A DNA stretch of 44,806 nt from an uncultured Clostridia bacterium (GCA_910589115.1 CAJUSB010000013.1:1-44806); one strand, 5' to 3'. Counted from the stretch's first letter, positions 34,309-43,945 are shown. The notes: generated by a model not told the origin, from the sequence alone. Numbers and translations are program-made.

Positions 34309-34559
34309 GCGATTGACTAAATAGTTACAATTATTTTATGATATTCATGTATTTCAATATTACCAATGTGTGTATTTTCGGATATTTAAATTTCATGGTT
34401 ATTTCTTTAAGCCAATTTTACGCTGAAAATCTAAGGTGGTATAATTAAAAATAAGGAGAGTATAACAAAAATGATATGGTAAAAATATATAGTAAAGCAA
34501 GAAAATGGTGAAAGAAAAAGTTTAGATGAGCTCAAGAGATAGTGCGCAGACACGATGGG

Positions 34560-34613
34560 CAATACAAGATAGGGGTGGTAAAGCCAGCCAAAGAAATCGG
34601 ACGGAGCAGCTGA
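34560..34613 (+). pseudogene. Short IS3-family OrfA fragment
   Basis: One frame reads QYKIGVVKPAKEIGRSS and stops. It matches the start of the OrfA remnant at the right edge of the window (EYKVQAVKLAKEIGARK). Only the first helix region is left, and the call rests on that similarity alone. Confidence 0.4.
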
Positions 34614-34649
34614 AAAGTTCCCGTAAAATAGACAAAAAATACGCAGTGC

Positions 34650-34997
34650 CTTAGCCTCGTTTTCTTCGATTGGTGTAAAGCTGAAAAAAGTTGGACACCC
34701 CTGCTCCTGAGCTTGTTGATTTTTGGCTTGTTTTTCCGTCTGTGCTGATGATGATGAATCTATTTCTTGTTTGAAAGAGCTAAATTCAGAGTAGTATTTT
34801 GCGGGAAGTATGCCCTTGACAAATTTTCAAAGACTTTCTATCAGATTGAGGTTTGGGCTGTATGACAGTATGTATTCGAGGCGAGTGCCTAATTGTCCCG
34901 TGAGCTCACACACTGCCTGGCATTTCTGGCATCTTGCGTTGTCAAGCACCAGATGGGCTTCTTTCTCTGCATATTCGACTACAATCTTGCACAGCAT
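34650..34997 (-). pseudogene. IS630-family transposase remnant, leftward
   Basis: Read on the minus strand, the fragment gives VVEYAEKEAHLVLDNARCQK, then LEYILSYSPNLNLIESL, a TGA, and KFVKGILPAKYYSEFSSFKQEID. This is the DDE end of an IS630-type transposase (LDNARxHK...YSPxLNPIExLWK). The stop replaces the conserved Trp codon (TGG to TGA), so the copy is inactive. The 5' part of the gene is missing. Confidence 0.75.
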
Positions 34998-35047
34998 GTC
35001 TCATACTTTCCGTGGCAGGTATACATCATACGTCTGGACGGGGAAAT

Positions 35048-35398
35048 GGCATGCAATTTGTATTGACGGGAGAGGTCTTGCTCAACTATGTTGAGCAATC
35101 GCTTGTTCCTCACTTGAAAAAGGGTGATATTGTCATAATGGATAATCTCCGCGCACATAAAGTCGATGGGGTTCAGCAGGCGATTGAGCAGGCTGGTGCA
35201 CATGTACTCTATTTACCTCCATATAGTCCGGATTTTAATCCCATTGAAATGCTTTGGTCTAAATTGAAATCTGTTTTACGCGCACTGAAGATCCGAAACA
35301 TCAATACATTGTGGGAGGCTATACCCTTTATTTTTGATGCCGTTTCTCTTGCTGATATCGCTTCCTGGTTCCAGAAAGCAGGATACTCTCTAACTTAA
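35048..35398 (+). pseudogene. IS630-family transposase remnant, rightward
   Basis: About 115 residues of a transposase C-terminus are intact: MQFVLTGEVLLNYVEQSL, then DIVIMDNLRAHKV (catalytic Asp), LYLPPYSPDFNPIEMLWSKLK (catalytic Glu) and a normal end at TAA 35398. The N-terminal half is absent and is replaced by the opposite-facing IS630 remnant, so one element probably recombined with or inserted into another. The two fragments differ in sequence and came from different IS630 types. Confidence 0.85.
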
Positions 35399-35450
35399 CT
35401 GGAAGTGCTGTAGTATAGTCGAAGCGATTCCAGTTATAAATTTTTATTTC
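35397..35450 (+). repeat. Imperfect palindrome after the IS630 remnant
   Basis: AACTGGAA (35397-35404) and TTCCAGTT (35428-35435) form inverted arms around a 23-base spacer, followed by ATAAATTTTTATTT. It starts at the transposase stop codon and may be the element's terminal repeat or its terminator. Confidence 0.4.
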
Positions 35451-35760
35451 TATATAGAAAACGTCAGAGTTTTGCCGGATATTTCTTACAATCATAAATA
35501 CATTTAAGATTTCTGCAAATATTTCAATCGGAACACTTTTTAAGTTTGCTATATTTACATACAAAATAGAGATGAACATGTCTAACTTAACGTTGGCAAG
35601 ATACCATCGTTTTCTATATAATCGGATAGAATACTAGTTTTGCCTATGAAATTCTCATTTTCGCTGTCCGAAATTCTCAAAAGTCTTGTTCAGCTACAGC
35701 TACAGCCATCCATTTCTGCCGCCTGTCCAAGGTACATTTTTTCACAGGATAAATTCACAA
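35451..35760. other. Intergenic region, no gene seen
   Basis: AT-rich sequence between the IS630 remnant and the ftsH terminator. No reading frame, hairpin or promoter in it is convincing. It is probably residual IS flank. Confidence 0.4.
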
Positions 35761-35798
35761 AAAAACGGCTGCTGCCATAGTAAGGCACAGCCGTTTTT
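35761..35798 (-). terminator. Terminator of the housekeeping operon (ftsH end)
   Basis: AAAAACGGCTG (35761-35771) pairs with CAGCCGTTTTT (35788-35798), and TGCC/GGCA extend the stem with one bulged base. Read leftward the stem is followed by a T run, so it ends the ftsH transcript. The A and T flanks make it usable in both directions. Confidence 0.9.
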
Positions 35799-35861
35799 GA
35801 AAATCCAGTATTCTTAACATTTTGACAGGATAAAACAGCACAAGCGGGTAAATAATCCCCC

Positions 35862-35963
35862 GTCCCGCCCGCAGGCGAAGGAAGGGAGTCCAGAGGGACG
35901 AGTCCCTCTGGCGCCGTCCGCGTAGGACCGCTGTCCGCGCAGGACCGCCCGCCGCGTAGGCGT
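35862..35963 (+). repeat. GC-rich structured repeat, copy 2
   Basis: It shares GTCCCGCCCGCAGGCGAA with copy 1 at 25011. The stem here is CCAGAGGGA/TCCCTCTGG (35890-35898 and 35903-35911) with the same CGAG loop; the stem sequence differs from copy 1 but still pairs perfectly. GTCCGCGYAGGACCGC occurs twice here and once in copy 1. It lies between the ftsH stop and the terminator, antisense to the ftsH transcript. Confidence 0.75.
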
Positions 35964-35971
35964 AATACCTT

Positions 35972-37894
35972 TTAGTGCGGAAGTTCCTGTTCCGGGATGT
36001 CGTTTTCAGGCTCCGGTTTGTCTTCAGATACCGGTGCAGCCGCCTTGAGTTCTTCCTCTGTCGCGCCGCCGCCAATGCGGTCGGGAACGTCCTCGCCATT
36101 ATAGAGCTTGCAGAAAACTTCACCGTCAATGGTTTCGTTGCGCAGCAGGTACTCCGCTACCCGCGTCAGCTGATCCATGTGCTCGCTCAGCAGCTTTTCA
36201 CAGGCAACATAGCCATCATTGATGATACGATGGATTTCATCGTCAATCTCTGCCGCCTTGCGGTCAGAAAAGCCCTTGTTTGCAGAGAAATCTCGTCCAA
36301 GGAAGATTTCTCCGCCCGTCCCATCATAATCAATCGGGCCGATCCGGTCACTCATACCGTAATTGACTACCATTGCACGCGCCATTGCAGTCGCCTGTTT
36401 GATATCTCCATATGCACCAGTCGAAATATCATCCAGCGTCAGCTTCTCCGCAATCCGGCCACCAAGCGAAACAATAATGCTTTCCTCCATGTAGCGCCGT
36501 GTCCGATATGCCTTGTCTTCCGTCGGCAGCGGCATCGTAAAGCCACCCGCCCCGTTAGAGCGCGGAATAATCGTAACATGATGCACCGGATCCTGCGTCG
36601 GCAGCACATGGAAGCAAATTGCATGTCCCGCTTCGTGATAAGCCGTCAGGCGCTTATCCTTTTCGCTGATAACATGCGTTTTCTTTTCAACGCCCATCAC
36701 CACTTTCAAGAGCGATTCCTCAATCTCTTCCAGCGAAATGAGCTTTTTATTCCGCCGCGCTGCCAGCAGCGCCGCTTCGTTCAGCAGGTTCTCAAGGTCT
36801 GCACCGCTGAAACCTGCCGTCGTTTTCGCAATCGAATCAAAACTAACATCCGGGTCAAACTGCTTGCCCTTTGCATGGACACGCAGGATCGCCTCTCGAC
36901 CAACAACATCCGGGTTGCCAACGTACACCTGGCGGTCAAAACGGCCAGGACGCAGCAGCGCCGGGTCCAAAATATCCTTTCGGTTCGTCGCAGCAACCAC
37001 AATAACGCCTTCATTCGCACCAAAGCCATCCATCTCGACCAGCAGCTGGTTCAGCGTCTGCTCGCGTTCATCATGGCCGCCGCCAAGCCCGGCCCCGCGC
37101 TGACGGCCTACCGCATCAATCTCATCAATAAAAACAATAGAAGGTGCGTTTTTCTTGGCCTGCTCAAACAAATCACGCACGCGCGAAGCGCCTACGCCGA
37201 CATACAGCTCCACAAAATCAGAGCCCGAAATAGACAGGAACGGCACCCCGGCCTCCCCGGCAACCGCCTTTGCAATCAGCGTTTTGCCGGTGCCTGGAGG
37301 GCCAACCAGCAGCACGCCCTTGGGAATGCGTGCGCCAATCTCAACGAATTTGCGCGGGTTCTTGAGGAATTCTACAATCTCCTGTAATTCCGCTTTTTCT
37401 TCCTCAGCGCCCGCAACGTCATCAAAGGAAACTTTCTTCTTCTGGTCAGAGGCCAAGCGCGCACGGACCTTGCCGAACTGCATCGGATTTCCGCCGCTGC
37501 CGCCCTGCTTGTTCATCATGAAATACCAGATCAGGCCCAGAATCACGATCAGCACCAGGTAGGGGATAAACATCATCCACCACGGCTGGCTTTTCAAGTC
37601 AAAACGGAGCGTACCGGCATCCATCTGCTGCTTGAGCGCATCCCGCGTCTGATCCAGAAACAGATTAAAATACGGCAGCTTGTATGACAGGCTTCGCCCG
37701 TCCGTGCTTTCCAGATAGAGCATCGAACCATCATAAACGATGGATGAAACCTCGCCGTTTTCAACCATCCGGTAGACGTCGGAGTATTGCAGCGGCTGCC
37801 CTACGTCACTCGCAAGCACATAGGTCACCGCAACAAGCAGCGTCAACAGGATGATCAGATATAGCCCGAAGCCCTTCATCTTTTTTCCATTCAA
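35972..37894 (-). CDS. ftsH: ATP-dependent membrane zinc protease FtsH
   Basis: A membrane-bound AAA+ protease that degrades misassembled membrane proteins and some regulators. The 640-residue layout is standard: two N-terminal membrane helices (about 8-28 and 106-126) flanking an outside domain, then the AAA module with Walker A GPPGTGKT near 198, Walker B IVFIDEIDAVG and the SRH region ALLRPGRFDR. The zinc site is HEAGH near 422, with a downstream Asp ligand in LTLDDISTGAYGD. The Glu/Pro-rich tail (PEPENDIPEQELPH) is typical. The start is a TTG with AAGGAAGG 12 bases upstream; an ATG five codons later is an alternative. It is the last gene of the leftward operon, downstream of tilS and hpt as in other Firmicutes. 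Confidence 0.97.
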   Translation of the reverse strand: MNGKKMKGFGLYLIILLTLLVAVTYVLASDVGQPLQYSDVYRMVENGEVSSIVYDGSMLYLESTDGRSLSYKLPYFNLFLDQTRDALKQQMDAGTLRFDLKSQPWWMMFIPYLVLIVILGLIWYFMMNKQGGSGGNPMQFGKVRARLASDQKKKVSFDDVAGAEEEKAELQEIVEFLKNPRKFVEIGARIPKGVLLVGPPGTGKTLIAKAVAGEAGVPFLSISGSDFVELYVGVGASRVRDLFEQAKKNAPSIVFIDEIDAVGRQRGAGLGGGHDEREQTLNQLLVEMDGFGANEGVIVVAATNRKDILDPALLRPGRFDRQVYVGNPDVVGREAILRVHAKGKQFDPDVSFDSIAKTTAGFSGADLENLLNEAALLAARRNKKLISLEEIEESLLKVVMGVEKKTHVISEKDKRLTAYHEAGHAICFHVLPTQDPVHHVTIIPRSNGAGGFTMPLPTEDKAYRTRRYMEESIIVSLGGRIAEKLTLDDISTGAYGDIKQATAMARAMVVNYGMSDRIGPIDYDGTGGEIFLGRDFSANKGFSDRKAAEIDDEIHRIINDGYVACEKLLSEHMDQLTRVAEYLLRNETIDGEVFCKLYNGEDVPDRIGGGATEEELKAAAPVSEDKPEPENDIPEQELPH

Positions 37895-38061
37895 ATTGGT
37901 TTCACACCTTCCTTGGGGTTAAATTTCCCCGTACTGCGGCCCGCAGGCTGCATATCCGCGTACCCCGGCCCGCCGGTACGGGTTTTATAGGAGCTGTGAG
38001 CAAACAGTCTGTAATCATGACGGCAGATGCCGCAGGTCACAGGCTGTTTCTGAAATGCCCC

Positions 38062-38604
38062 TTATGCCTCACTGTAAACCGAGGGCTTCAAAATGCCGAT
38101 ATATGGCAGGTTGCGGTATCGCTCCGCAAAATCCAGCCCATACCCGACTACAAATTCATCCGGTATCTCAAAACCGAGGTAATCGACCGGTACGTCCACC
38201 CTGCGGCGGTCCGGCTTGGACAGCAGCGTGCACAGCCGGATGGAGTTCGCCCCGCGTGCCGTCAGCACCTTCATCAGGTAGTTGAGCGTAACGCCCGAGT
38301 CGAGGATATCCTCCACAATAATCAGGTCGCGTCCATCAATCGAATTTTCCAAATCTTTAATAATCTGCACCTCTCCCGAGGTCTTGGTGCCCGCACCATA
38401 GCTGGAAACCACCATGAAATCCACCTGGCACGGCACGTTGATCCGCCGCGTCAGGTCGGCCATGAAAACATACGAGCCCTTGAGCACGCTGACGATCAGC
38501 GGGTTTTTGCCCTGATAATCGGCGGTGATCTGTGCACCCAGTTCATCGACCTTTTGCCTGAGTTGTTCCTCTGTGAACAGTACCTCTTTGATGTCGTTTT
38601 TCAT
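38062..38604 (-). CDS. hpt: Hypoxanthine phosphoribosyltransferase
   Basis: A purine salvage enzyme that makes IMP or GMP from the base and PRPP. The 180-residue protein carries the PRPP-binding motif LIIVEDILDSGVTLNYL near residue 95 and the loop VSVLKGSYVFMADL near 43. FEIPDEFVVGYGLDFAERYRNLPYIG at the end contains the base-stacking aromatic and metal-binding Asp region. It starts three bases after the tilS stop and lies before ftsH, the same order as in Bacillus. Confidence 0.95.
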   Translation of the reverse strand: MKNDIKEVLFTEEQLRQKVDELGAQITADYQGKNPLIVSVLKGSYVFMADLTRRINVPCQVDFMVVSSYGAGTKTSGEVQIIKDLENSIDGRDLIIVEDILDSGVTLNYLMKVLTARGANSIRLCTLLSKPDRRRVDVPVDYLGFEIPDEFVVGYGLDFAERYRNLPYIGILKPSVYSEA

Positions 38605-38607
38605 TTC

Positions 38608-39945
38608 TTACTCCTCTACGCTCAGTTGTAAGCTCATTGTGCCGCCCCCCTGGCGGCCCTGGTCCGGGCCCAGCCCTTCTACCGCGATCACACCGTATTG
38701 ATCGGCAAAGACGGCAAGACGGTCCCGTTTTTCGCGTGGAATTTTATGATCTATCATCAGTCGTTTCAGCGTCTTGGAGCCGCCCCTCTCGGTCAGCCGC
38801 AGCCGATCCCCTGGACGGCGGACGCGCACAACTAGTGAATCAAAATCTATTGTACCACAATCCACCGAAAAAGTATTGAATTTTTTGTGAATAACAAGGT
38901 TTTTTTTGCAAACGGTCCCGCACACGCGGACCCCTTCCCGGAACATCAGCGAAAACGGGACCCGCAGCGGGATTTCCGGCGGGGCCGCAGGAACGGACTG
39001 ACAGGCCTGTTCCAGGAAAAAGAGTCCGTACTCTCTGCGCGCCCGCAGCCCGCCGGGCAGTGAAAGGGACGCCGAAGGGTTCCCGCCGTCCAGCAGCGCT
39101 TCCAGCAGGCGGATATGCCGTGCGCCCGTTTGGGACATCGGCACGCCGCCCTCTGCGAGCAGGCGGTGAAGCATCCGCCCGCGCAGCAGCGGCGGGAAAG
39201 CGTCAATCCGCCAACCGCCGCCATCCTCCGCCGCCCGGAGCCGTTCCTGCACGGCCTCTTCCAGAAAAGCCTCGTCCGTGCGCAGTAGCCCGGACAGGCG
39301 GGACGCTGCCGCAGCGGCTTCCGGGTTGATGCGCCGCAAGATGGGCACGACCTCCCGGCGGATCAGGTTGCGGGTATAATCCAAGGAAAGGTTGCTGCTG
39401 TCCGTCACATAGCTTTCCCCCAACGCGGCAAGGTACGCCTCAATTTCCGAACGGGTACAGGCGAGCAGCGGCCGTACAATCCTGCCGCGCACCGGCGGGA
39501 TACCAGCCAGCCCCTTTCCTCCCGTCCCCCGCGACAGGTGAAACAGCATGGTTTCCAGATTGTCATCGGCGGTGTGCGCGGTCGCTGCAAACGCCGGGGT
39601 TTCGGCAGCCTCAGCCAGCAGGCGGTAGCGCTCCTTGCGTGCGGCCTCCTCGATTCCCAATCCGGCCTCGGCAGCGAGCCGGGCCACATCCGCACGCCGC
39701 ACGGTAAGCGGCACGGCCAGCCGTGCGCATAATGCCCGCACAAACTGCTCGTCTCGTTCGGATTCACTGCCGCGCAGGCAGTGGTTCAGATGAAAGGCCG
39801 AAACGGTATAGCCAAGCGTGCGCAGCGTCAGCAGCAGCGCCGTCGAGTCTGCACCGCCGGAAAGTGCTACGCAGACCGGCCCGCCCTCCGGCAGCATATT
39901 TTCCTGCGCGATGAGCGCCGCCGCCTTTTGCGGCACCGCATACAT
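38608..39945 (-). CDS. tilS: tRNA(Ile)-lysidine synthase
   Basis: This enzyme modifies C34 of tRNA-Ile(CAU) to lysidine so that it reads AUA; it is essential. The N-terminal PP-loop ALSGGADSTALLL is near residue 28, followed by SAFHLNHCLRGSESERDEQFV and TAHTADDNLETMLFHLSRGTG, the TilS-specific signature (here DNLET for the usual DQxET). The C-terminal part holds the tRNA-binding domain with RRPGDRLRLTERGGSKTLKRL. At 445 residues it has the full three-domain size. The ATG overlaps the dnaB stop (TGATG); a GTG one codon earlier is possible. Confidence 0.94.
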   Translation of the reverse strand: MYAVPQKAAALIAQENMLPEGGPVCVALSGGADSTALLLTLRTLGYTVSAFHLNHCLRGSESERDEQFVRALCARLAVPLTVRRADVARLAAEAGLGIEEAARKERYRLLAEAAETPAFAATAHTADDNLETMLFHLSRGTGGKGLAGIPPVRGRIVRPLLACTRSEIEAYLAALGESYVTDSSNLSLDYTRNLIRREVVPILRRINPEAAAAASRLSGLLRTDEAFLEEAVQERLRAAEDGGGWRIDAFPPLLRGRMLHRLLAEGGVPMSQTGARHIRLLEALLDGGNPSASLSLPGGLRARREYGLFFLEQACQSVPAAPPEIPLRVPFSLMFREGVRVCGTVCKKNLVIHKKFNTFSVDCGTIDFDSLVVRVRRPGDRLRLTERGGSKTLKRLMIDHKIPREKRDRLAVFADQYGVIAVEGLGPDQGRQGGGTMSLQLSVEE

Positions 39946-41279
39946 CACATCGAGTGGATCCGGTCAGGGTTCGAGAACGTGGTATACTGGCCGACCCATT
40001 GCAGGTTGGTCGTGCCCGTCGAGCCATGCCGGTTTTTGGCAATAATGATTTCGGCGATATTCTTATCCTCGCTTTCCGCATCGTAATAGTCATCGCGATA
40101 AATGAACATAACGATATCCGCATCCTGCTCGATTGCACCCGATTCACGCAGGTCAGACAGCATGGGCCGCTTGTCCGCGCGGTTTTCCGCCGCACGGGAA
40201 AGCTGCGACAGGCAGACAACAGGAACATTCAGTTCCTTTGCCATAATCTTGAGGCCGCGCGAGATTTCAGCGACCTCCTGCACGCGGTTGTCATTGCGCT
40301 TGCCGCCCGACTGCATAAGCTGAATGTAATCAATCACGACCATTCCAAGCCCATCGCCCAGCCTGCGGCACTTGGCCTTGATCTCGGCAACCGTGATTGA
40401 AGGATTATCGTCCACGTAAATGCGCAGCTTGCTCAGCACGTTGGAAGCGCGTGCAATCTTCATCCAGTCATCGTCGTCAAGTGCGCCTGTCTTGAGTTTT
40501 TGAGCGTCAACCATTGCCTGGCTGGAAAGGAAACGCGATGCCAGCTGATCCTTGCTCATTTCCAGCTGGAAAACCACGACATCCTTTTGGCTGGCCTTCG
40601 CGCCGTTGAGCGCAAGGTTGAGCGCAAACGCAGTTTTACCCATGCCGGGACGCGCAGCAACCAGAATCAGGTCGGATTTATTCAGCCCGGTCAGCTGACG
40701 GTCCAGCTCATGGAAACCGGTCGAAATGCCGGGGATATCACTATCCGACTTTGACCGTTCGTCAAGCATGGCGTACAGGTCGAGCAGCGCCGACTTCAGC
40801 GGCGTCAGCCCCTTGACCTCGCGGCCATGGCGGATATTGTAAATCTTTTGCTCCGCAAGCTCGGCAATATAACCGGCTTCGCCTTCCCCGGCGAGCGCGG
40901 TTGCCTGGATCTCAGCAGCTGTCTGCGCGATCGACCGCAGAAGGCTTTTATCACGCACGATAGAGGCATATTCGCGCACATTGGCAGCCGTTGGCGTGAC
41001 CTCCATCAGCTGCATCAGATAGGCGCGCCCACCCGCCTCGTCATAAAGGCCTGCCTGCTTGAGGCGATCCAATACGGTCACGGGGTCAATGCGTGCAGCC
41101 TCGTTGAACATTATATATATGATTTCATAAATGCGGCGGTTTTCCTCCACATAGAAATCATCGCTGTGCAGCAGCTCAATGACCTCCGGAATACAGTTTG
41201 GATCGACCATCATTGAGCCGATGACCGACTGCTCGGCCTCCGGGCTCATCGGCAGCTGCCGCGCAAGCAGTTCATCCAT
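39945..41279 (-). CDS. dnaB: Replicative DNA helicase
   Basis: The hexameric helicase that unwinds DNA at the replication fork. The N-terminal helical domain begins PMSPEAEQSVIGSMMVDPNCI; the RecA-like domain has Walker A AARPGMGKTAFALN near residue 210, Walker B MVVIDYIQLMQ near 315, and the late ESGAIEQDADIVMFIYRDDYY motif. At 444 residues it is a normal DnaB without an intein. It follows rplI by about 55 bases. This gdpP-rplI-dnaB order is conserved in Firmicutes. Confidence 0.97.
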   Translation of the reverse strand: MDELLARQLPMSPEAEQSVIGSMMVDPNCIPEVIELLHSDDFYVEENRRIYEIIYIMFNEAARIDPVTVLDRLKQAGLYDEAGGRAYLMQLMEVTPTAANVREYASIVRDKSLLRSIAQTAAEIQATALAGEGEAGYIAELAEQKIYNIRHGREVKGLTPLKSALLDLYAMLDERSKSDSDIPGISTGFHELDRQLTGLNKSDLILVAARPGMGKTAFALNLALNGAKASQKDVVVFQLEMSKDQLASRFLSSQAMVDAQKLKTGALDDDDWMKIARASNVLSKLRIYVDDNPSITVAEIKAKCRRLGDGLGMVVIDYIQLMQSGGKRNDNRVQEVAEISRGLKIMAKELNVPVVCLSQLSRAAENRADKRPMLSDLRESGAIEQDADIVMFIYRDDYYDAESEDKNIAEIIIAKNRHGSTGTTNLQWVGQYTTFSNPDRIHSM

Positions 41280-41334
41280 TTAGGCACCTCGTCTTTCAGC
41301 ATCAGGTGTTGATTGGAAAGGCCCCATAAGTTTG

Positions 41335-41781
41335 TTATGCCTCCGTTACCTGTACGGTGACTTCTCCGCTGATTTCGGGGTAGAGCTTGGCACGTACTTT
41401 ATAGGTGCCAAAGGATTTAATGGATTCTTCCATTACGAGCTTGTTTTTGGCAATGTCAATGCCATGCTGGGCTTTCAGGCTGTCGCAGATTTCTTTGGCG
41501 GTGACTGCGCCGAACAGCCGTCCGCCGGAGCCGCCTTTGGCCCGGACAACAACAGTGCAGCCCTTCAGCTTTTCGGCTGCCTCGCGTGCGGCTGCCTGCT
41601 CAAGCGCAATGCGCCGTGCCTTTGCTTCGTCTGCCTGCCGCAGGATGTTCAGATTATCTGCTGTCGCAATCTCGGCAAGCCCGCGCGGGATGAGGTAATT
41701 GCGGCCGTAGCCTTCGCTGACTTCAATCAGCTCCCCCTTTTTTCCCTGGTTTTTCACATCTTGTTTCAAAATGACCTTCAT
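41335..41781 (-). CDS. rplI: 50S ribosomal protein L9
   Basis: The protein begins MKVILKQDVKNQGKKGELIEVSEGYGRNYLIPRGLA, the highly conserved rRNA-binding N-terminal domain. A long connecting helix rich in Ala, Glu and Lys follows, and then the C-terminal domain. The length of 148 residues is standard. The start at 41781 is set by an AGGAGG nine bases upstream; the frame extends further but without homology. It lies between gdpP and dnaB. Confidence 0.97.
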   Translation of the reverse strand: MKVILKQDVKNQGKKGELIEVSEGYGRNYLIPRGLAEIATADNLNILRQADEAKARRIALEQAAAREAAEKLKGCTVVVRAKGGSGGRLFGAVTAKEICDSLKAQHGIDIAKNKLVMEESIKSFGTYKVRAKLYPEISGEVTVQVTEA

Positions 41782-41879
41782 TGCTGTTTTCCTCCTACAA
41801 ACTTCTGTTTTTATCATTTGGAATCGCCGCCGCGCACGGCAAATGCATATACCGATGCAGACGGCTGGAATGAACGGAT

Positions 41880-43877
41880 TTATTCGGCTGTTTTCTCAGC
41901 TGCGGCAAGATAGTCTGCAATCGCACCGCGTACCAACGGTTCAGCATCCGAAACCGGCACGCCTGCCATTTGGGCACCTGCCGCAGACTGGCTGCCGCCG
42001 CCGCCCAGCTTTTCCATCAGGACTTGTACATTGACCTTGCCGCTGGAACGCGCTGACAAAATGGTGTCGTTTCCGCTGCGGAATACGACAACACTGGCCA
42101 ATACGCCGCTGATATTAAGCAGCTCATCAGCAGCTTTTGCAGCGGTTGCACGGTCCTTCTCCTCATCAGTGACGGCAAGAATGATCCCACCGCCGCAGTC
42201 GGTTGCCCCGGCAATGATATGCTGCCGGGACATATATTCAGAAAAGGAGGACTGGAACAGCGCTTTGATGCTGGTTACCTCCGCGCCTGCGCGCTTGAGG
42301 TAGGCCGCTGCTTCAAAGGTGCGCACGCCCGCCTTTATGGAAAAGCCCTTAGTATCCAGGAAAATACCCGCCAAAAGCGCCTCGGCTTCTACCGGGAGGA
42401 TGCTGCTGGCAGAAACCATGTATTGCAGCAGTTCGCTCACCAGCTCGGAAGCGGAAGAGGCATATGTCTCATGTAATTGAAGTACACAGTGCTCAATGTA
42501 GTTAGCGGCGCGGCGGTGATGGTCGATCACCGCAATTTTGTTGATTGATTCCAACAGCGCAGGGGATTCCACATAATCGGGCCGGTTGGTATCGACAACA
42601 ATCAAGAGGGTATTGAAATCGCACATCACCATTGCTGCGTCGGGGCTGATGAATGTGCCCCGGTAGGATTCGACATTGTCAAACCGTGCAATCAGGTCCT
42701 TGGCCAGATTGCTGTCATGATCAACCACAATATGCACAGGCTTTTCGCGCTCACGCACGGCGCAAACCAGACCGACTGCTGCACCAATAGCATCCATATC
42801 GGCCCGGGAATGGCCCATAATCAATACCTGGGAAGAATCCCGGATCAGCTGGCTCAGTGCATTTGCAACCACGCGGGATTTCACCTTGGTGCGTTTTTCA
42901 ACCTCTTTGGACATGCCGCCAAAGAACTCAAACGCATATTTGTTCTTAATGACAGCCTGGTCCCCGCCGCGGGAAAGGCCCATTTCAAGCGCCAGGCTGG
43001 CGAAACGGAAATTTTCAATGAAAGTATCCCCGTCCTTGCCCACGCCGATAGAGAGCGTAGCTGCTACACCTTCACTGCTGGTGACCTCGCGCACTTCATC
43101 CAAAATGGAAAATTTGCGGTTAGAGAGCTTTTGCAGCTCCCCGTTTTCCAGGACGAACAGATATTTGTCGCGTTCATATTTACGCAGCAGGCCCTGGGAT
43201 GTGGCAGCCCAGTCAACGATCCGTTTGTCAATCCCGGCAAGCATATTGGATTTTTCGGAATCGTTCAGGTTTTTGAGCAGCTCGTCATAGTTGTCGATTG
43301 ACAGGATGGCTGTTACCGGACGCGTCTGGTCATACTCGTCGCGCAGACGGACGTAGTCAGTGCATTCAACGAAATAGAGCACCATTAAGGCGCCGATTTC
43401 ATGTTCACCAGCAAGCAGGCTGCCGAAGACGTGAAAACTGTTTTTGCCCACACGCAGCTCGGCGGGATACTGCTGCTTGCCCTCAATCAGCCATCGGGTA
43501 TCAAAGGTCGGAGCAATCTCATTGATGCGCACGCCCATTACGCCGCTGGTGTTGCCGGTGATGGAATTGAAGCTGTCATTGGACCACAGGATTTCACCGG
43601 TTGTTGCCATAGCAACCAGCGCAGGCATCGGCAAGGTGGTAATCGAAGTGTGCGATACCTGATCGATTTCAAGGGAGAGGGACTTCATATAGTCCATCAC
43701 CGCCCTGCGGCGGCTGCGGGCAGAGAGCCGGTTGTGCATCAGCAGGAGCAGGCAGACACAGAAAGAAATAAGTCCGAATGTTAGATTCAGATACGCCGCA
43801 CCCGCCGAAAAAAGCAGAAAAACCAGGAAATAAAGTGTAAAACCGGGCTGTATTATTCTTCTTAAATCCTTATTCAA
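41880..43877 (-). CDS. gdpP: Cyclic-di-AMP phosphodiesterase GdpP
   Basis: A membrane enzyme that breaks down the second messenger c-di-AMP. The 665 residues show the family plan: two N-terminal membrane helices (about 15-55), a degenerate PAS domain (GEILWSNDSFNSITG), and a degenerate GGDEF domain from ILSIDNYDELLKNL. The catalytic DHH domain has GHSRADMDAIGAA and VIDHHRRA. A DHHA1 domain with GGGGSQSAAGAQ near the end completes it. The frame runs further upstream into the IS3 element. The TTG at 43877 is chosen because GGAGG lies ten bases before it and a promoter lies just upstream. It is the first gene of the operon. Confidence 0.93.
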   Translation of the reverse strand: MNKDLRRIIQPGFTLYFLVFLLFSAGAAYLNLTFGLISFCVCLLLLMHNRLSARSRRRAVMDYMKSLSLEIDQVSHTSITTLPMPALVAMATTGEILWSNDSFNSITGNTSGVMGVRINEIAPTFDTRWLIEGKQQYPAELRVGKNSFHVFGSLLAGEHEIGALMVLYFVECTDYVRLRDEYDQTRPVTAILSIDNYDELLKNLNDSEKSNMLAGIDKRIVDWAATSQGLLRKYERDKYLFVLENGELQKLSNRKFSILDEVREVTSSEGVAATLSIGVGKDGDTFIENFRFASLALEMGLSRGGDQAVIKNKYAFEFFGGMSKEVEKRTKVKSRVVANALSQLIRDSSQVLIMGHSRADMDAIGAAVGLVCAVREREKPVHIVVDHDSNLAKDLIARFDNVESYRGTFISPDAAMVMCDFNTLLIVVDTNRPDYVESPALLESINKIAVIDHHRRAANYIEHCVLQLHETYASSASELVSELLQYMVSASSILPVEAEALLAGIFLDTKGFSIKAGVRTFEAAAYLKRAGAEVTSIKALFQSSFSEYMSRQHIIAGATDCGGGIILAVTDEEKDRATAAKAADELLNISGVLASVVVFRSGNDTILSARSSGKVNVQVLMEKLGGGGSQSAAGAQMAGVPVSDAEPLVRGAIADYLAAAEKTAE

Positions 43878-43916
43878 GGGGGTCAGGCCTCCTTCCAGGC
43901 ATAAAAATACAAATAT

Positions 43917-43945
43917 ATTATAACAAGCATACGCCGGAAAGTAAA
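43917..43945 (-). promoter_or_regulatory. Promoter of the gdpP operon
   Basis: On the minus strand, -35 TTTACT (43940-43945) and a perfect -10 TATAAT (43917-43922) are 17 bases apart, with a TG extension before the -10. Transcription would begin near 43910, about 33 bases before the TTG start of gdpP. The IS3 remnant begins about 45 bases further upstream and leaves the promoter core intact. Confidence 0.75.

Noticed and set aside
35328..35579. 83-codon minus-strand frame next to the IS630 remnant
   Set aside because: It overlaps the transposase 3' end in antisense and has no ribosome site or recognisable pattern.
35975..37387. 470-codon open frame on the plus strand
   Set aside because: It is antisense to ftsH, has an Arg/His-rich composition with no domain, and is explained by the codon bias of ftsH.
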